A DNA stretch of 64,000 nt, taken from assembly GCA_963281255.1 (NCBI GenBank), contig OY725495.1, forward strand, positions 2,852,001 to 2,916,000, read 5' to 3'. Below the pieces are notes generated by a model. That model did not search any database and was not told the DNA's origin. It saw only the letters and a program-made list of their open reading frames with translations. A program made the position numbers and the translations under genes. Origin of the DNA: Aphrocallistes beatrix (taxonomy: Eukaryota > Porifera > Hexactinellida > Sceptrulophora > Aphrocallistidae). Below, in pieces: positions 1 to 9,370 of the stretch. The number at the start of each line of letters is the position of its first letter. Within the stretch, counting starts at the first letter, position 1.

Positions 1-159
1 CATTTACGATAATACTGAAGGAGCTTCTTCATTCTTAGAAGTGGATCCGCTAAAAACGTAAAATTGATGATCCCGAAGCTAAATTACCAACACAGATGCA
101 GCCTCTAAATTTTCCAATCAATACTACTACATCTTTAAACAAGAACAGTGTAATACAAG
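1..159. other. AT-rich flank, nothing recognised
   Basis: No coding or repeat signal is visible. The last eight bases, AATACAAG at 152-159, are the left target-site duplication of the hAT element that follows. Confidence 0.5.
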
Positions 160-213
160 CAGGGGTGTAGTGCTCAAATTTCTTTTGGGGGAGCGCTTAT
201 AAAGAATATAATA

Positions 214-1054
214 CAGGGTGGGCCATAAGTAACTATCATACTTTGAATTGCTCCAATTTTTAAACAAAAAGAGATAAATCAGTTTGGTAAAAATTATCAC
301 AAAGTACAAAGGATGCTATTTTGTTTTCTTTTATTGCAGAACTTAACCATTGATGATGTGCTCGATCCAGCTGCCTTTTGTGGAGAGTACCTTTTGGAGC
401 CTCGTGAGTACATTCTCTGAAACTTTCTTCAAAGTATCAGGCTTGATCTTTCTAATTTCTCTTCTTATGTTCTTCTTTAGGTCACGAATAGTCTTAGGAA
501 CAGGGTTAGTGTACACCCTGCCCTTCAGGTACCCCCAAAGGTAGAAATCGCAGGGGTTTAGGTCAGGACTGTAAGTAGGCCAAAAAAATGCTCCAAATTC
601 CTTGAAATGATCCTTTTCTCCTTTTGAAGGTCATTTTGCTTCTGTAAGATCTGTATTTTGTAGGAGAAGAGGTTGATATCTTCATGAAGGATCCTTCTGA
701 CCATTGTCCTGGACAATTGGAGCTCTCTTGACAACCTTCTTGAGGAACGGTGAGGAAAATCAGCCAGTTTGTTCTTCATCTTTCGGATGTTTGAGGGGTC
801 CTGGCAGTGACTGGTGCACCTTTTCTGGATAAATCCTGTACAGTGCTGTTCTCCTCAAGCTTCTTAATGATATTATTATAGTATGGTGGTGTGGGGCCTT
901 CCTGCTGTTGTAGAAACGCCTAAACTGTCTTTGAGTTGTGATGAGAGAGCCCTGGCTTTATAGCTTTCAAATTAACGGTCAATCATGTGAAATGAATGAA
1001 AAATGACGGAGATATGGCATTTTAAAATATGATGGTTACTTATGGCCCACCCTG
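214..1054 (-). mobile_element. Internally deleted mariner-like element
   Basis: Inverted ends beginning CAGGGTGGGCCATAAGTAAC lie at 214 and, complemented, near 1027-1054, each bordered by TA (212-213, 1055-1056), the target of the Tc1/mariner superfamily. The minus strand retains two pieces of a transposase: an N-terminal helix-turn-helix part (779 down to about 600, with the motif RRLSRELQLSRTMVRRILHE) and a C-terminal part (about 560 down to 347, with YSPDLNPCDFYLWGYLKG). The middle of the catalytic domain, including the first acidic residues, is absent and the two parts are in different frames. This is a dead copy that could only move with help from elsewhere. Confidence 0.8.
347..779 (-). 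pseudogene. Mariner transposase remnant (N and C parts only)
   Basis: Read on the minus strand, 779-558 gives a short frame with a paired-type helix-turn-helix resembling the DNA-binding domain of mariner transposases. From about 560 to 347 another frame gives the conserved SPDLNPCDFYLWG block, which holds the last catalytic aspartate, followed by a lysine-rich C-terminal tail. Compared with a usual transposase of about 340-350 residues, roughly half is missing. The piece between the two conserved blocks has been deleted and the frame is broken, so no functional enzyme is encoded. Confidence 0.75.
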
Positions 1055-1378
1055 TATATTCTTTTATAAGCGCTCCCCCAAATGAAATATTTTCGCTTTT
1101 TCGGACATATGAAGAGAGGCTTAGAGAGCTATGTCGCGCGAAAACGTTGCAAAAAGTGTAATTGTCCACTTATGTCCCGTTATTTTGCATGCAGAGGTTG
1201 GCATGTATGCTTTCAGTACATTATAAAACAGTCGACTCCTCAATCCATTCTTGCCAAACGATTCTATAGGTAATAACAATCGTCAAGTTAAAGTGAGGGA
1301 GCACCGATCCCCCTTAAATTTGTAGTGGGGGAGCGCTGCTCCCCCCCGCTCCCCCTACACTACACCCCTGAATACAAG

Positions 1379-1934
1379 TTAATTTTCCATTTCAGTGTTG
1401 CCATATGAGTTGTTTGACATGTTCATGTCATATACCTTCAAATTTCATGCCAAATTCATGCCATAAAACATTAAATGTTCATGCAAAATTCATGCCAAGT
1501 GTGAAAAGTTCAAAGTTCTTGCCATGCTCATACCAGAAGTAGAAAGATATTATGATCCAAATTATATTTCAAGTTATCAAAAATACACCAGTGCATGAAA
1601 TTCTGATTGATATAAACATAATATGGATACTCAAGTTTTAGTTGAGGTTATTTATCAATATAAACCCGTTTGACATTGACAAGATGAAACGATAATGAAT
1701 TCATAAAATGACAATTCACCTAATTGAAAAAGTTCATGCCAAGTTCTGGTTCATGCCATTTTCATGCCACAACTCAAAAGTTCATGAAAATGGTCAAATC
1801 TATGAACTTTGTTCATGATATGGTTACACTGATTCATTTGATGAAGTCAACTCGGTCAAAGGTAATTAGTACTGATCGAACAATGACATATCATTCACAG
1901 ATGATCTAACAGAGATATTAGATTTGGTCACCAA
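1379..1934. repeat. Low-complexity DNA with repeated TTCATGCCA motifs
   Basis: The nonamer TTCATGCCA, or one-base variants of it, recurs many times between about 1415-1520 and again at 1730-1800, at irregular spacing. The two clusters flank an AT-rich middle part. No inverted ends with a target duplication were found, so it may be a decayed element or a local amplification. No coding sequence is seen. Confidence 0.45.
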
Positions 1935-2035
1935 CAGGGTTGGTAGATTTAATCCACCCCTGGGTTAAATCCAGGTTTAAACCGGGTTGGGCAAAACCCC
2001 CTTTTGTGGGTTAAGCCTCATTATTATAAGCGAAT
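1935..2035. repeat. Left end of a CAGGGTTGG hAT family
   Basis: The sequence starts CAGGGTTGGTAG and continues with several short GGTTTAAACC-like palindromic blocks. It matches in order and content the left end of the complete element at 29486-29942. The right end is not found nearby, so this copy is truncated. Confidence 0.6.
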
Positions 2036-2239
2036 CAACTTATAATAATTGGAATTCTTAAAAATCTAAGAATAAATAGGAATTCATAGAATTTATAATT
2101 ATTTCAGATGTTTCAACGAAAACTAAATATAATGCCTGACTATTTAATGAGGGTTTTTCTATACAGCAACCTAGGTTGCTACATAGAACACCTCGAGCAA
2201 CCTAGATTGCTAGAAATGTGCTATCAAACACGCCTACAT

Positions 2240-3480
2240 AGGAACAACAAACCTACAAAAAACTAACATTTGCAATGTGGGGAAGTACAACAGGATACAC
2301 ATACATCTTATGGAAAGAAAAAACATTGGATGGCAATATCTAACATTGTACGGCGCGAAAGACAAAACGCCACAAGGCGAAAAACCAAGAAAACATAAAG
2401 AATGGGAAAATAAAATTAAACATAAATACCCCAGAATCCGATTATTTCCAACAGACGAACTAGTACGATTTTACGAAATATGCGACACGTACAACCCAGG
2501 ATAAAAATACCACCACCATGTACACCGAATCTTCTAAACTCCTTCCTACCCCCGCATCAAAAGCCTAAAAACCTCCGCGAACTCTCATAATCCCGCACGA
2601 AAAAAAGCCTAAATCTCCTCGAACTCTTATAATCCCGCACGAAAAAACCCTCAAATCCAACTGCACTCATACAACCTCGAACGGAAAAAACCCCCCTCAA
2701 ATCTCCCCGAACAACTGCATTCCCCAACCAAAACACCATTACCGCCCGCCCTTTTATATGACTCGTTTCTTTACACTATCCAACTTTTTGCTACTTTTTA
2801 TAATTCAAGAAACCACAGTCTACTACTCTTTTTTATAATTCAAGAAACCACAATCTACTACTCTTTTTTAATCCAAGAGAACTGAATCCGTTACCACTCC
2901 ATAAGCCACGACAACAGAATCCACTACCCCTTATAATTCAAAACAACTGCACCTACCTTTACCACAGCGCTAATACTCAGAACTGACTACAGCCAGCACA
3001 ACACTAACTCAGTGCTAATACACTAAAGTAGCAACAGAAGACTACCAGTGCTATTGCATTCCAGCTACTGCATTCCAACTACTACATCCGCAAATAGAAT
3101 ACTATGAACTACAGATCTACTTAGCTAGATACCAGAAAGAGAGAGCGTAGCAACTCAAGCACGCAAACTGAACAGAGAAAGTAAATAGAGAAACTAAATA
3201 AAGAAACTAAATAAAGAACAAAACAAAACCAGACGTCACTGACTCAAACAAAATACAAACAAAATACAGAACATAACATAATGAATCCAGAACTAAAAGG
3301 CACAAATCAGAATATTGAAACTTAAACAGACACAGAACTTGAAAAGACTTAAATAGTCGAAAGATTAACAATTGTACTATCTTGTTCAACTTAACTTTAA
3401 CTGTAATTTTGATTATTGACATTATTAAACTCTGTGCTTAGTATGTAGCAGCCTATGAGAAATAGTATTACCGCTTTTAT
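2240..3480. repeat. C/A-rich, G-poor tract with short tandem repeats
   Basis: The plus strand is strongly depleted in G over more than a kilobase. Two short tandem arrays are visible: a unit of about 42 bases repeated around 2589 and 2631 (sharing AATCCCGCACGAAAAAA), and a 35-base unit at 2799 and 2834 (sharing TATAATTCAAGAAACCACA). A frame of about 75 codons at 2277-2504 is open but resembles nothing known to me. The rest holds no gene. The origin of the strand asymmetry is unknown. Confidence 0.55.
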
Positions 3481-3552
3481 TCATAGATTAATATTATTAT
3501 TAATCGGTATGCCGTTATTTTTTTCATTAAATTTTCAAAAGTTCTAATCCTT

Positions 3553-3972
3553 GCACCAAAAGGGAGGACCATTACAGGAAGTTTTTACGCGAAATATGTA
3601 CTGTCACAAGTAGTTGATCATTATAAAAAGGTAAGACCAAGGACGGGAGTACGTGGAATAAAATTATTTCATGATAATGCCCCAGCCCATAATTCAAAGT
3701 TTGCCAAGTCTAAACATGCCGAATATGGGATAGAAGTCCTTCCTCACCCACCATACAGTCCAGACCTAGCTCCCTGCGACTTCTGGCTGTTTCAAAAGCT
3801 AAAATATCATTTGCGAGGGAATAGATTCCGCGATCGGAGTGAGCTACGAACCTCGATTTTTCAGTATCTCAAACACCTACCCCAAGAAATGTACATAGAA
3901 GCATTTTACTCATGGATGGCAAGGTTACAAAAGTGTATAAATGTAGATAGGGAGTACTTTGAACAATTATAA
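3553..3972 (+). pseudogene. Mariner transposase, C-terminal part (5'-deleted)
   Basis: An open frame runs without interruption to TAA at 3970-3972. It contains the mariner block FHDNAPAH, then LPHPPYSPDLAPCDFWLF. Thirty-four residues separate the aspartate of HDN from that of CDF, the DD34D spacing of mariner transposases. The N-terminal DNA-binding region and first catalytic aspartate are missing; the frame begins almost directly at the element's left inverted repeat, showing an internal deletion. The retained part is well preserved, so the copy is not very old, but it cannot encode a full transposase of about 345 residues. Confidence 0.8.
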
Positions 3973-3984
3973 TTACTTTAATAC

Positions 3985-4172
3985 TGTTAGAGACAGTCAC
4001 CTAGTATGTATTTAGATAGTTGCTAGGATACCTTAGATAGCTAGGATATAGGCTGTAGGATACTCTATTTATATTCCGCTTAGGTTAACTCGTTTAGTCT
4101 ACCATTCTCTATCTTAATTTGTTATTCTTATAATCTATTGATTAAACACTGGTCATTCATAGACTCGTCACA
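3985..4172 (+). repeat. 5' LTR of the Gypsy element
   Basis: A 188-bp terminal repeat starting TGTTAGAGAC and ending CGTCACA, preceded by the target duplication ATAC. It is short for a Gypsy LTR. The gag start codon follows 21 bases later. No clear tRNA-complementary primer site beginning with TGG was seen directly after the LTR. Confidence 0.92.
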
Positions 4173-4193
4173 TAATAACAAATTAGCTACGCA

Positions 4194-6026
4194 ATGGCAG
4201 CCCCACTAAATATTCCCATTCCTCCGCTTACTGAGGATCTACGCATCGAAGATTGGCAACCGCTATTTATCGCAGCTACCAGCTCTTTAGTAGCGAATTC
4301 CAGTGAGAAGGCGGCCATACAGATCTTACCCTCCTTCATTTGCCGAAATGAATATGAACAGTCCACGGTATTGGAAGCGATCAAAGAAACAACCCTGAAG
4401 GACGCATTTACGCTATTGTGCGAAAGTCTCGATCCGCCTATTGATCAATTCGAAGCAATGACCCGGTACCGGAAAATGCAGTGGGCTAGGGGTGTGCGAA
4501 TAGAGGTCTTCTTCGACCGGCTTCGAAAACAGGCAAGGCGAGCCGGACACTCCAATTTGGATGCATGTACAGCCCTTGTAGGAGAGCTTCCGGAAGAGGT
4601 GCAACCTCCGATTAAAACTTGGGTCAAAGGGAGAGAAGCGTGTACAGAGAAAGAAGCGAGGGAATTTGCAACTCTTGTTCAATCAACCCTACGCCAAAAG
4701 GGGCTTGCACTAGATTACGGAGCTCGAATAAAGGAAGGGACTGCAATTAGAAAGACTGATATGATGCCAAAACAGCACGCAGATTCAGACTCTGAAGAAG
4801 GGGACACGAGCGTACAACCAGAAGTGTGCAGGATCCGGTCGGCGCCGAAATCTTTTCAAAGTCAAAGCTCAGGAGGATATAGGGCAACGAAAACAAAGTT
4901 CGCATGCTACACGTGTGGAAGGCCTGGACACGGCTGGAGGGTTTGCCCAGATAGAGTGTGTGAGAAATGCCACGCTCGAGGACACGATGCCCATCAGTGC
5001 AAAGTAGGAAGGAGCCAGAAAGGATCAACTAATGAAACTCGGCGGGTGTATGTCGTAGATTATGAAAACCGATGGGACGAAGAATCTGCCACAATCTCGG
5101 TTAAGATAGCCGGAAGTACATGCCGAGCCCTCCTGGACACTGGCGCGAAGGTTAATGTCATGGATGAAAACACAATGATAGAACTGGGTTTGGAAAATCA
5201 ATTGGTTTCAACCGGCGGACAAGTATATGGTGTATGTTGTACTCCAGTTACTGTGAAAGGATACGTTGAGGTATCTATCAAGATAGCTGGAGAGAAAGAC
5301 AGAATGGATCGTATCCAGGTTCTGTCAGGTGAGGAGCAAGCGCTCCTACTCGGTCGGAAATTTATGCAGAAATTCGGCCGTATAGCATTCGACTGGGAGG
5401 CAGGAGTGGTCGAACTAGGGAGGGCGAAAGTACCAATCTACGCTAAAGCCACGGGAGGGAATCCGCTTGAAAGGGCAAGGACTGTGAAACTGGTATCAGA
5501 TGAAGATGAAAGCTCGCTACAAGGTAAAAACGTGGTAAACCAGGACCTCACACCGCACCAGGAGAGAAAGCTTAAAGAAGTTATCAAAGAACACGAATTA
5601 GTTTTTGACGAAAAACCAGGACGAACGGACAAATGCAAACACTCAATTCAAGTTGGGGATGCACTACCTATTAAGAATAGACCACGCAGACTGCCTCCTC
5701 GATGGGAAGAGGATATCAATCGACAGTTGGATGAGTTGCTGGCGCAAAACCTATGTAGGCCTTCAAGCTCGGCTTGGGCCAGCAATGTCGTGCTGGTGGC
5801 GAAGAAAGATGGACGGCAGCGATTCACGATTGACTATAGGAAACTCAACCAAGTGACTAAAAAGGATGCATATAGCATTCCACAAATCCAAACCATCCTT
5901 GATAGATTGCACGGGTACCGATACTTTTCAGTCATCGACATCACCTCAGCATACTGGTGGTGCCCGTCAGCGAAAACGATGTGGAGAAGACGGCATTCAA
6001 TACACCAAGGGGACTTTACGAAATGA
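4194..6026 (+). CDS. Gypsy gag-protease-RT (first part of polyprotein, frameshifted)
   Basis: A 610-codon frame starting at ATG 4194. Residues 1 to about 200 are gag-like. Two zinc knuckles follow near residues 238-275: CYTCGRPGHGWRVC fits CX2CX4HX4C, and CEKCHARGHDAHQC is a second. An aspartic-protease motif, ALLDTGAKVNVM, lies near residue 315 (DTG triad). Reverse transcriptase begins near residue 480, with the FTIDYRKLN block. Gag and pol share one frame with no stop between them. The frame leaves the RT sequence after about residue 588, where one base is missing near 5957-5960, and stops at 6024-6026. The rest of pol continues in another frame. This is a broken mobile-element gene, not a host gene. 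Confidence 0.9.
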   Translation: MAAPLNIPIPPLTEDLRIEDWQPLFIAATSSLVANSSEKAAIQILPSFICRNEYEQSTVLEAIKETTLKDAFTLLCESLDPPIDQFEAMTRYRKMQWARGVRIEVFFDRLRKQARRAGHSNLDACTALVGELPEEVQPPIKTWVKGREACTEKEAREFATLVQSTLRQKGLALDYGARIKEGTAIRKTDMMPKQHADSDSEEGDTSVQPEVCRIRSAPKSFQSQSSGGYRATKTKFACYTCGRPGHGWRVCPDRVCEKCHARGHDAHQCKVGRSQKGSTNETRRVYVVDYENRWDEESATISVKIAGSTCRALLDTGAKVNVMDENTMIELGLENQLVSTGGQVYGVCCTPVTVKGYVEVSIKIAGEKDRMDRIQVLSGEEQALLLGRKFMQKFGRIAFDWEAGVVELGRAKVPIYAKATGGNPLERARTVKLVSDEDESSLQGKNVVNQDLTPHQERKLKEVIKEHELVFDEKPGRTDKCKHSIQVGDALPIKNRPRRLPPRWEEDINRQLDELLAQNLCRPSSSAWASNVVLVAKKDGRQRFTIDYRKLNQVTKKDAYSIPQIQTILDRLHGYRYFSVIDITSAYWWCPSAKTMWRRRHSIHQGDFTK

Positions 6027-8506
6027 CTGTGATGCCTTTCGGATTGGTAAATTCCCAAGCTACATTTCAGCGACTGATGGACAACACCCTAAAGGGTCTA
6101 GATCGCGTTGAGTCGTATATTGATGACTGCATAATATTCTCAACTAGCTTCGAGGAGCACCTAACCGACCTTCGAGATGTTTTTGAGCGTCTAGAGCAGG
6201 CAAATATTCGTGTGAAATATCGTAAATGCCAGTTTGGATTTGATGAGGTCGAGTTCTTAGGACATCTGGTGTCAGAGAGAGGAAGGAGACCAACTCCCAC
6301 TGCTGCTCAGAAGCTAGCCAAGTTCCCAACTCCAAAGTCAGTTGGTGAACTCCAAAGGTTCCTTGGTAGCATCAATTTCTATCGCTCGTATATTCCTAAC
6401 CTGGCAGGAATAGCAAAACCTCTGTACGATTTGATGAAGAAAGGAAGGTCATGGGAATGGACTGAACAGCGAGATGACGCGTTTCAGCAGCTTCGATCGA
6501 GGTTAGCAGAAGAACCAGTTCTATTAGCGTTCCCAAACTGGAGCAGGGAGTTTGTAGTGGAGACTGATGCCAGTTCCAATGCAGTGGCTGGAGTCCTATC
6601 TCAACGGGATCCGTTGTCAGGCGATTTACGTCCAATTGACTACTTCTCATCCTCACTTACGTCATCACAAAGGAACTACTCGGCCGGACAACTAGAAGCT
6701 TGGGGTCTAATAGCAGCATGCAGAAAATGGCGCACATATCTGAGGGGATCAGACAAGGTAGAGTTACTGACTGATCACAACCCACTACGCTGGCTGCGCA
6801 GTCAAAAGGACCCGCGACACACCTTTGCCCGCTGGATAATGGAGTTGGAAGAATATGACTACGTGATATCCTATAGGCCGGGCAGAGAAAATGCCCTCCC
6901 TGACTACCTAAGTAGGGTTCCAGGGCAACGCATCGACCTAGATATCCAGGACGAGAATTCTTTCGAGGATAAAGTGTTCAACGTGCGAAACCGAAGTAGA
7001 CAATCAGACATAATAAAGCTTCAGAAACGGGACCCAGTAACACGCGGCGCCATAGAATGTATTGGAGCTGGAGAGGATATTACCTCAGGACAGCTCAAAA
7101 GAGTTGCGTCCCATCTGAACCTTCGCGATGGGGTGTTATACTTCGACCAGCGCCTGGTGGTTCCAAAAGCATTGCAGCACGCCGTGGTTGAGGAGGTACA
7201 TCGCGCAGGGCACTTTGGCCAGGCAAGAACATCACAAATGATAAGGAGGACCTATTTCTGGATCGGGATGACGCGAGACATAAAGGAATACTGTAGGGAT
7301 TGCCTAACCTGCCATCGGGGGAAGCCATCCAATACTCCAAAGGAACCAGTAGGTACATTTAATACCTCTGGCATCGGTCCAGGTGATCTCATCGCCATGG
7401 ACGTGGCCACGCTTCCATGGTCAGATGATACATATAGATACTTCCTCTGTATGGTGGATGTGTTTACAAGATACATTGAAGCAGTGCCACTCAAGGACCA
7501 GAAAGCGGAGTCACTCGTCCGGGAATTCGAAAACGGCTGGATTTATCGCGGTCATGGGGTACCTAAAGGCGTTCTCTCAGATCAGGCACATAATATCGAT
7601 GGTGGAGAAGTAAGAGAAATGTGCAGAAAGTTCGGAATTGAAAAGCGACACACTTCCCCCTACCATCCACAGGCGGATGGATTAGCTGAGAGGAGTATTG
7701 GGATAGTGAAGCAGGTGGCTAGATGCTTAACTTTGGATAGGAATCTCAGTAAAGGATCTTGGCCTAGTCTACTACCTGAAATTACATTCTATTGTAATAA
7801 TATCGAGAATTCGTCCACAAAGTTTTCAGCACAGTTACTGATGACAGGGAGACAGCCCATTTCTCCAGTCGACGCGATGCTCGCAACGTACGGTAAGGGT
7901 AAGACTGAGTCCTATGAACAACACCTGCACAGCTTAACAATCTTGAAAAATGAGCTTCATGATATTGCTAGGAGTAATGACGAGACAAGCAAAGACAAGA
8001 GGCAGGAACGAACCTGCGTGTATAGGAAACAAACTCAAATATGCCCAGGTGACTACGTTCTGGAGCGCAATGAAATGCGTACGGACTCTCTAGACCTGAG
8101 ATATAAGGGTCCTTTTCAGGTGATCGATTGTAGAGGCCATAATATCAAGATCAATCGGCAGAGAGGTTCTAAATGGGTTCATAAAGATAGATGCAAATTG
8201 TATAAGAGGGGAGGTGGTGAAGTTGTAAGTATACCCATACAGGAGAAATCAGCACCCGAGTACATCCAAAACGATGCACTCCCCGAACTTGACATCACCC
8301 TCGAGTCGGAGAGTGAAGAACAACCTGCAGCAGAGGAAAATCCCAGGAATGATCCGGCGAATGGAGGCCAGCCGGAAGAGCCACCAAATGAGAGCACTGG
8401 TAACATAGCTCCTTCTGTGACCACGAACTCACAGATCCCAAACCAGCAACGTAGATACCCACTGAGAATTAGGAAAGCGAAAGAGTATCGCGATTACCTG
8501 ACCTAG
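5957..8506 (+). CDS. Gypsy pol: RT, RNase H and integrase (second part after frameshift)
   Basis: This frame is shifted relative to the upstream gag-pol frame and carries the remainder of pol. It shows the RT block FNTPRGLYEMTVMPFGL and the catalytic YIDD near residue 54. An RNase H follows with ETDASS and TDHNPL. The integrase has an HHCC zinc finger (H..H, then CRDCLTCH) and a catalytic core with D (AMDV), D (LSDQ) and E (LAERS). The tail is acidic and proline-rich with no chromodomain. The frame opens with GTG codons rather than a true start, because it is the continuation of the polyprotein. It ends at TAG 8504-8506, close to the polypurine tract. Confidence 0.92.
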   Translation: MVPVSENDVEKTAFNTPRGLYEMTVMPFGLVNSQATFQRLMDNTLKGLDRVESYIDDCIIFSTSFEEHLTDLRDVFERLEQANIRVKYRKCQFGFDEVEFLGHLVSERGRRPTPTAAQKLAKFPTPKSVGELQRFLGSINFYRSYIPNLAGIAKPLYDLMKKGRSWEWTEQRDDAFQQLRSRLAEEPVLLAFPNWSREFVVETDASSNAVAGVLSQRDPLSGDLRPIDYFSSSLTSSQRNYSAGQLEAWGLIAACRKWRTYLRGSDKVELLTDHNPLRWLRSQKDPRHTFARWIMELEEYDYVISYRPGRENALPDYLSRVPGQRIDLDIQDENSFEDKVFNVRNRSRQSDIIKLQKRDPVTRGAIECIGAGEDITSGQLKRVASHLNLRDGVLYFDQRLVVPKALQHAVVEEVHRAGHFGQARTSQMIRRTYFWIGMTRDIKEYCRDCLTCHRGKPSNTPKEPVGTFNTSGIGPGDLIAMDVATLPWSDDTYRYFLCMVDVFTRYIEAVPLKDQKAESLVREFENGWIYRGHGVPKGVLSDQAHNIDGGEVREMCRKFGIEKRHTSPYHPQADGLAERSIGIVKQVARCLTLDRNLSKGSWPSLLPEITFYCNNIENSSTKFSAQLLMTGRQPISPVDAMLATYGKGKTESYEQHLHSLTILKNELHDIARSNDETSKDKRQERTCVYRKQTQICPGDYVLERNEMRTDSLDLRYKGPFQVIDCRGHNIKINRQRGSKWVHKDRCKLYKRGGGEVVSIPIQEKSAPEYIQNDALPELDITLESESEEQPAAEENPRNDPANGGQPEEPPNESTGNIAPSVTTNSQIPNQQRRYPLRIRKAKEYRDYLT

Positions 8507-8579
8507 TACATCGACGGAGATGGCCTGCAAATGACCGAACTTCCCATTTGGACATGTAGCGTTTTCAAAAGGGGGGTAA

Positions 8580-8767
8580 TGTTAGAGACAGTCACCTAGT
8601 ATGTATTTAGATAGTTGCTAGGATACCTTAGATTGCTAGGATATAGGCTGTAGGATACTCTATTTATATTCCGCTTAGGTTAACTCGTTTAGTCTACCAT
8701 TCTCTATCTTAATTTGTTATTCTTATAATCTATTGATTAAACACTGGTCATTCATAGACTCGTCACA
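8580..8767 (+). repeat. 3' LTR of the Gypsy element
   Basis: It is identical to the 5' LTR except for T instead of A at offset 54. A run of purines ending GGGGGG lies just upstream. It is followed by the target duplication ATAC at 8768-8771. Confidence 0.92.
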
Positions 8768-8828
8768 ATACTGATTCTTCATTTCAACTAGAAAAAATTA
8801 TCATGGGATTAGAACTTTTCGATTGCCC

Positions 8829-9370
8829 CTCGTAATATACAATTATTCCATTCTGACATGATTCCTTGATGTTCAAGTGCGCTGTACAATGAATTAAGAA
8901 GTGCATGTGTGCAGCATGTATGTTATATATACAGTATATGTGTAAGTCTGCGCGCGCGTATATATGTATACATTCATGTATTATTAAATGCGTTTCATGG
9001 GCTAATCGAAAAAGATGAGTTTTCAAGAGACTTTTAAAGATAGTAATGGATTGAGCATTCCGGATGTAGGCAGGCAGGTTATTCTATTAAATAAAATTTA
9101 TTATATTCAACATTAGTGAAAATAGCAAGTATCATATTTTCTAGCATTGATGAGTTCAAGGTTGGAATTTACCCCTGATTAAATAGGTTTAACCCAACCC
9201 ACTTGGCTAAACCCGTTTAAACCAGATTGAACTGGATTTTTTGATATTATCCTTTGGTTGGGTCTCAATTATGTTAAATAATATAGCTATCACTGTCAGT
9301 GTCAGAATACATTTCTTAAAACTGTCAACTCTACATATAAGTAATGATAGTCAAGCACTCAAGGACAGAC
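8829..9370. other. AT-rich DNA with a hAT end fragment
   Basis: No gene is visible. Alternating purine-pyrimidine stretches (CGCGCGCGTATATATGTATA) lie near 8950-8970. A fragment at about 9157-9240 (AAGGTTGGAATTTA and then GGTTTAACCC-like blocks) matches, in inverse orientation, the right end of the hAT family complete at 29486-29942. Confidence 0.5.

Larger units (their letters stand above)
160..1370. mobile_element. Non-autonomous hAT element with perfect 8-bp target duplication
   Basis: The ends are perfect 13-bp inverted repeats, CAGGGGTGTAGTG at 160-172 and its complement at 1358-1370. They are flanked on both sides by the identical octamer AATACAAG (152-159 and 1371-1378). An 8-bp duplication and CAGGG-type ends are the signature of hAT transposons. 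No hAT transposase is left inside. Instead the element carries a deleted mariner (214-1054). A second inverted pair, GGGGGAGCGCTTATAAA near 187 with its partner near 1066-1080, brackets the mariner, so part of the symmetry is internal. The perfect duplication implies a fairly recent insertion of the whole composite. Confidence 0.85.
3985..8767 (+). mobile_element. Gypsy/Ty3 LTR retrotransposon, near-intact
   Basis: A 4783-bp element bounded by two 188-bp direct repeats that differ at one base (A at 4039 versus T at 8634) and flanked by the 4-bp duplication ATAC (3981-3984, 8768-8771). The internal part encodes gag, protease, reverse transcriptase, RNase H and integrase in the order typical of Ty3/Gypsy. 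A polypurine tract (AAAAGGGGGG, near 8567-8576) lies just before the 3' LTR. Almost identical LTRs indicate a recent insertion. One single-base deletion in the reverse transcriptase breaks the reading frame, so this copy as read is probably not autonomous. Confidence 0.95.
3533..8828 (+). mobile_element. Deleted mariner split by a Gypsy insertion
   Basis: The left end TTCAAAAGTTCTAATCC (about 3534-3550) and the right end GGGATTAGAACTTTTCGATTGCCC (about 8805-8828) form an inverted pair also found, in better condition, around 32377-33490. Between them lie the C-terminal part of a mariner transposase (3553-3972) and then the whole Gypsy element (3985-8767). The mariner lost the first half of its transposase before or after insertion. 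The Gypsy landed just behind the transposase stop codon. Confidence 0.7.

Noticed and set aside
2277-2504. 75-codon open frame in the C/A-rich tract
   Set aside because: Starts with GTG, lies in skewed low-complexity DNA and matches no family I know.
5955-5962. Programmed frameshift in Gypsy pol
   Set aside because: The position lies inside the reverse transcriptase, there is no slippery heptamer, and one codon position is simply short by one base; mutation or sequencing error is simpler.
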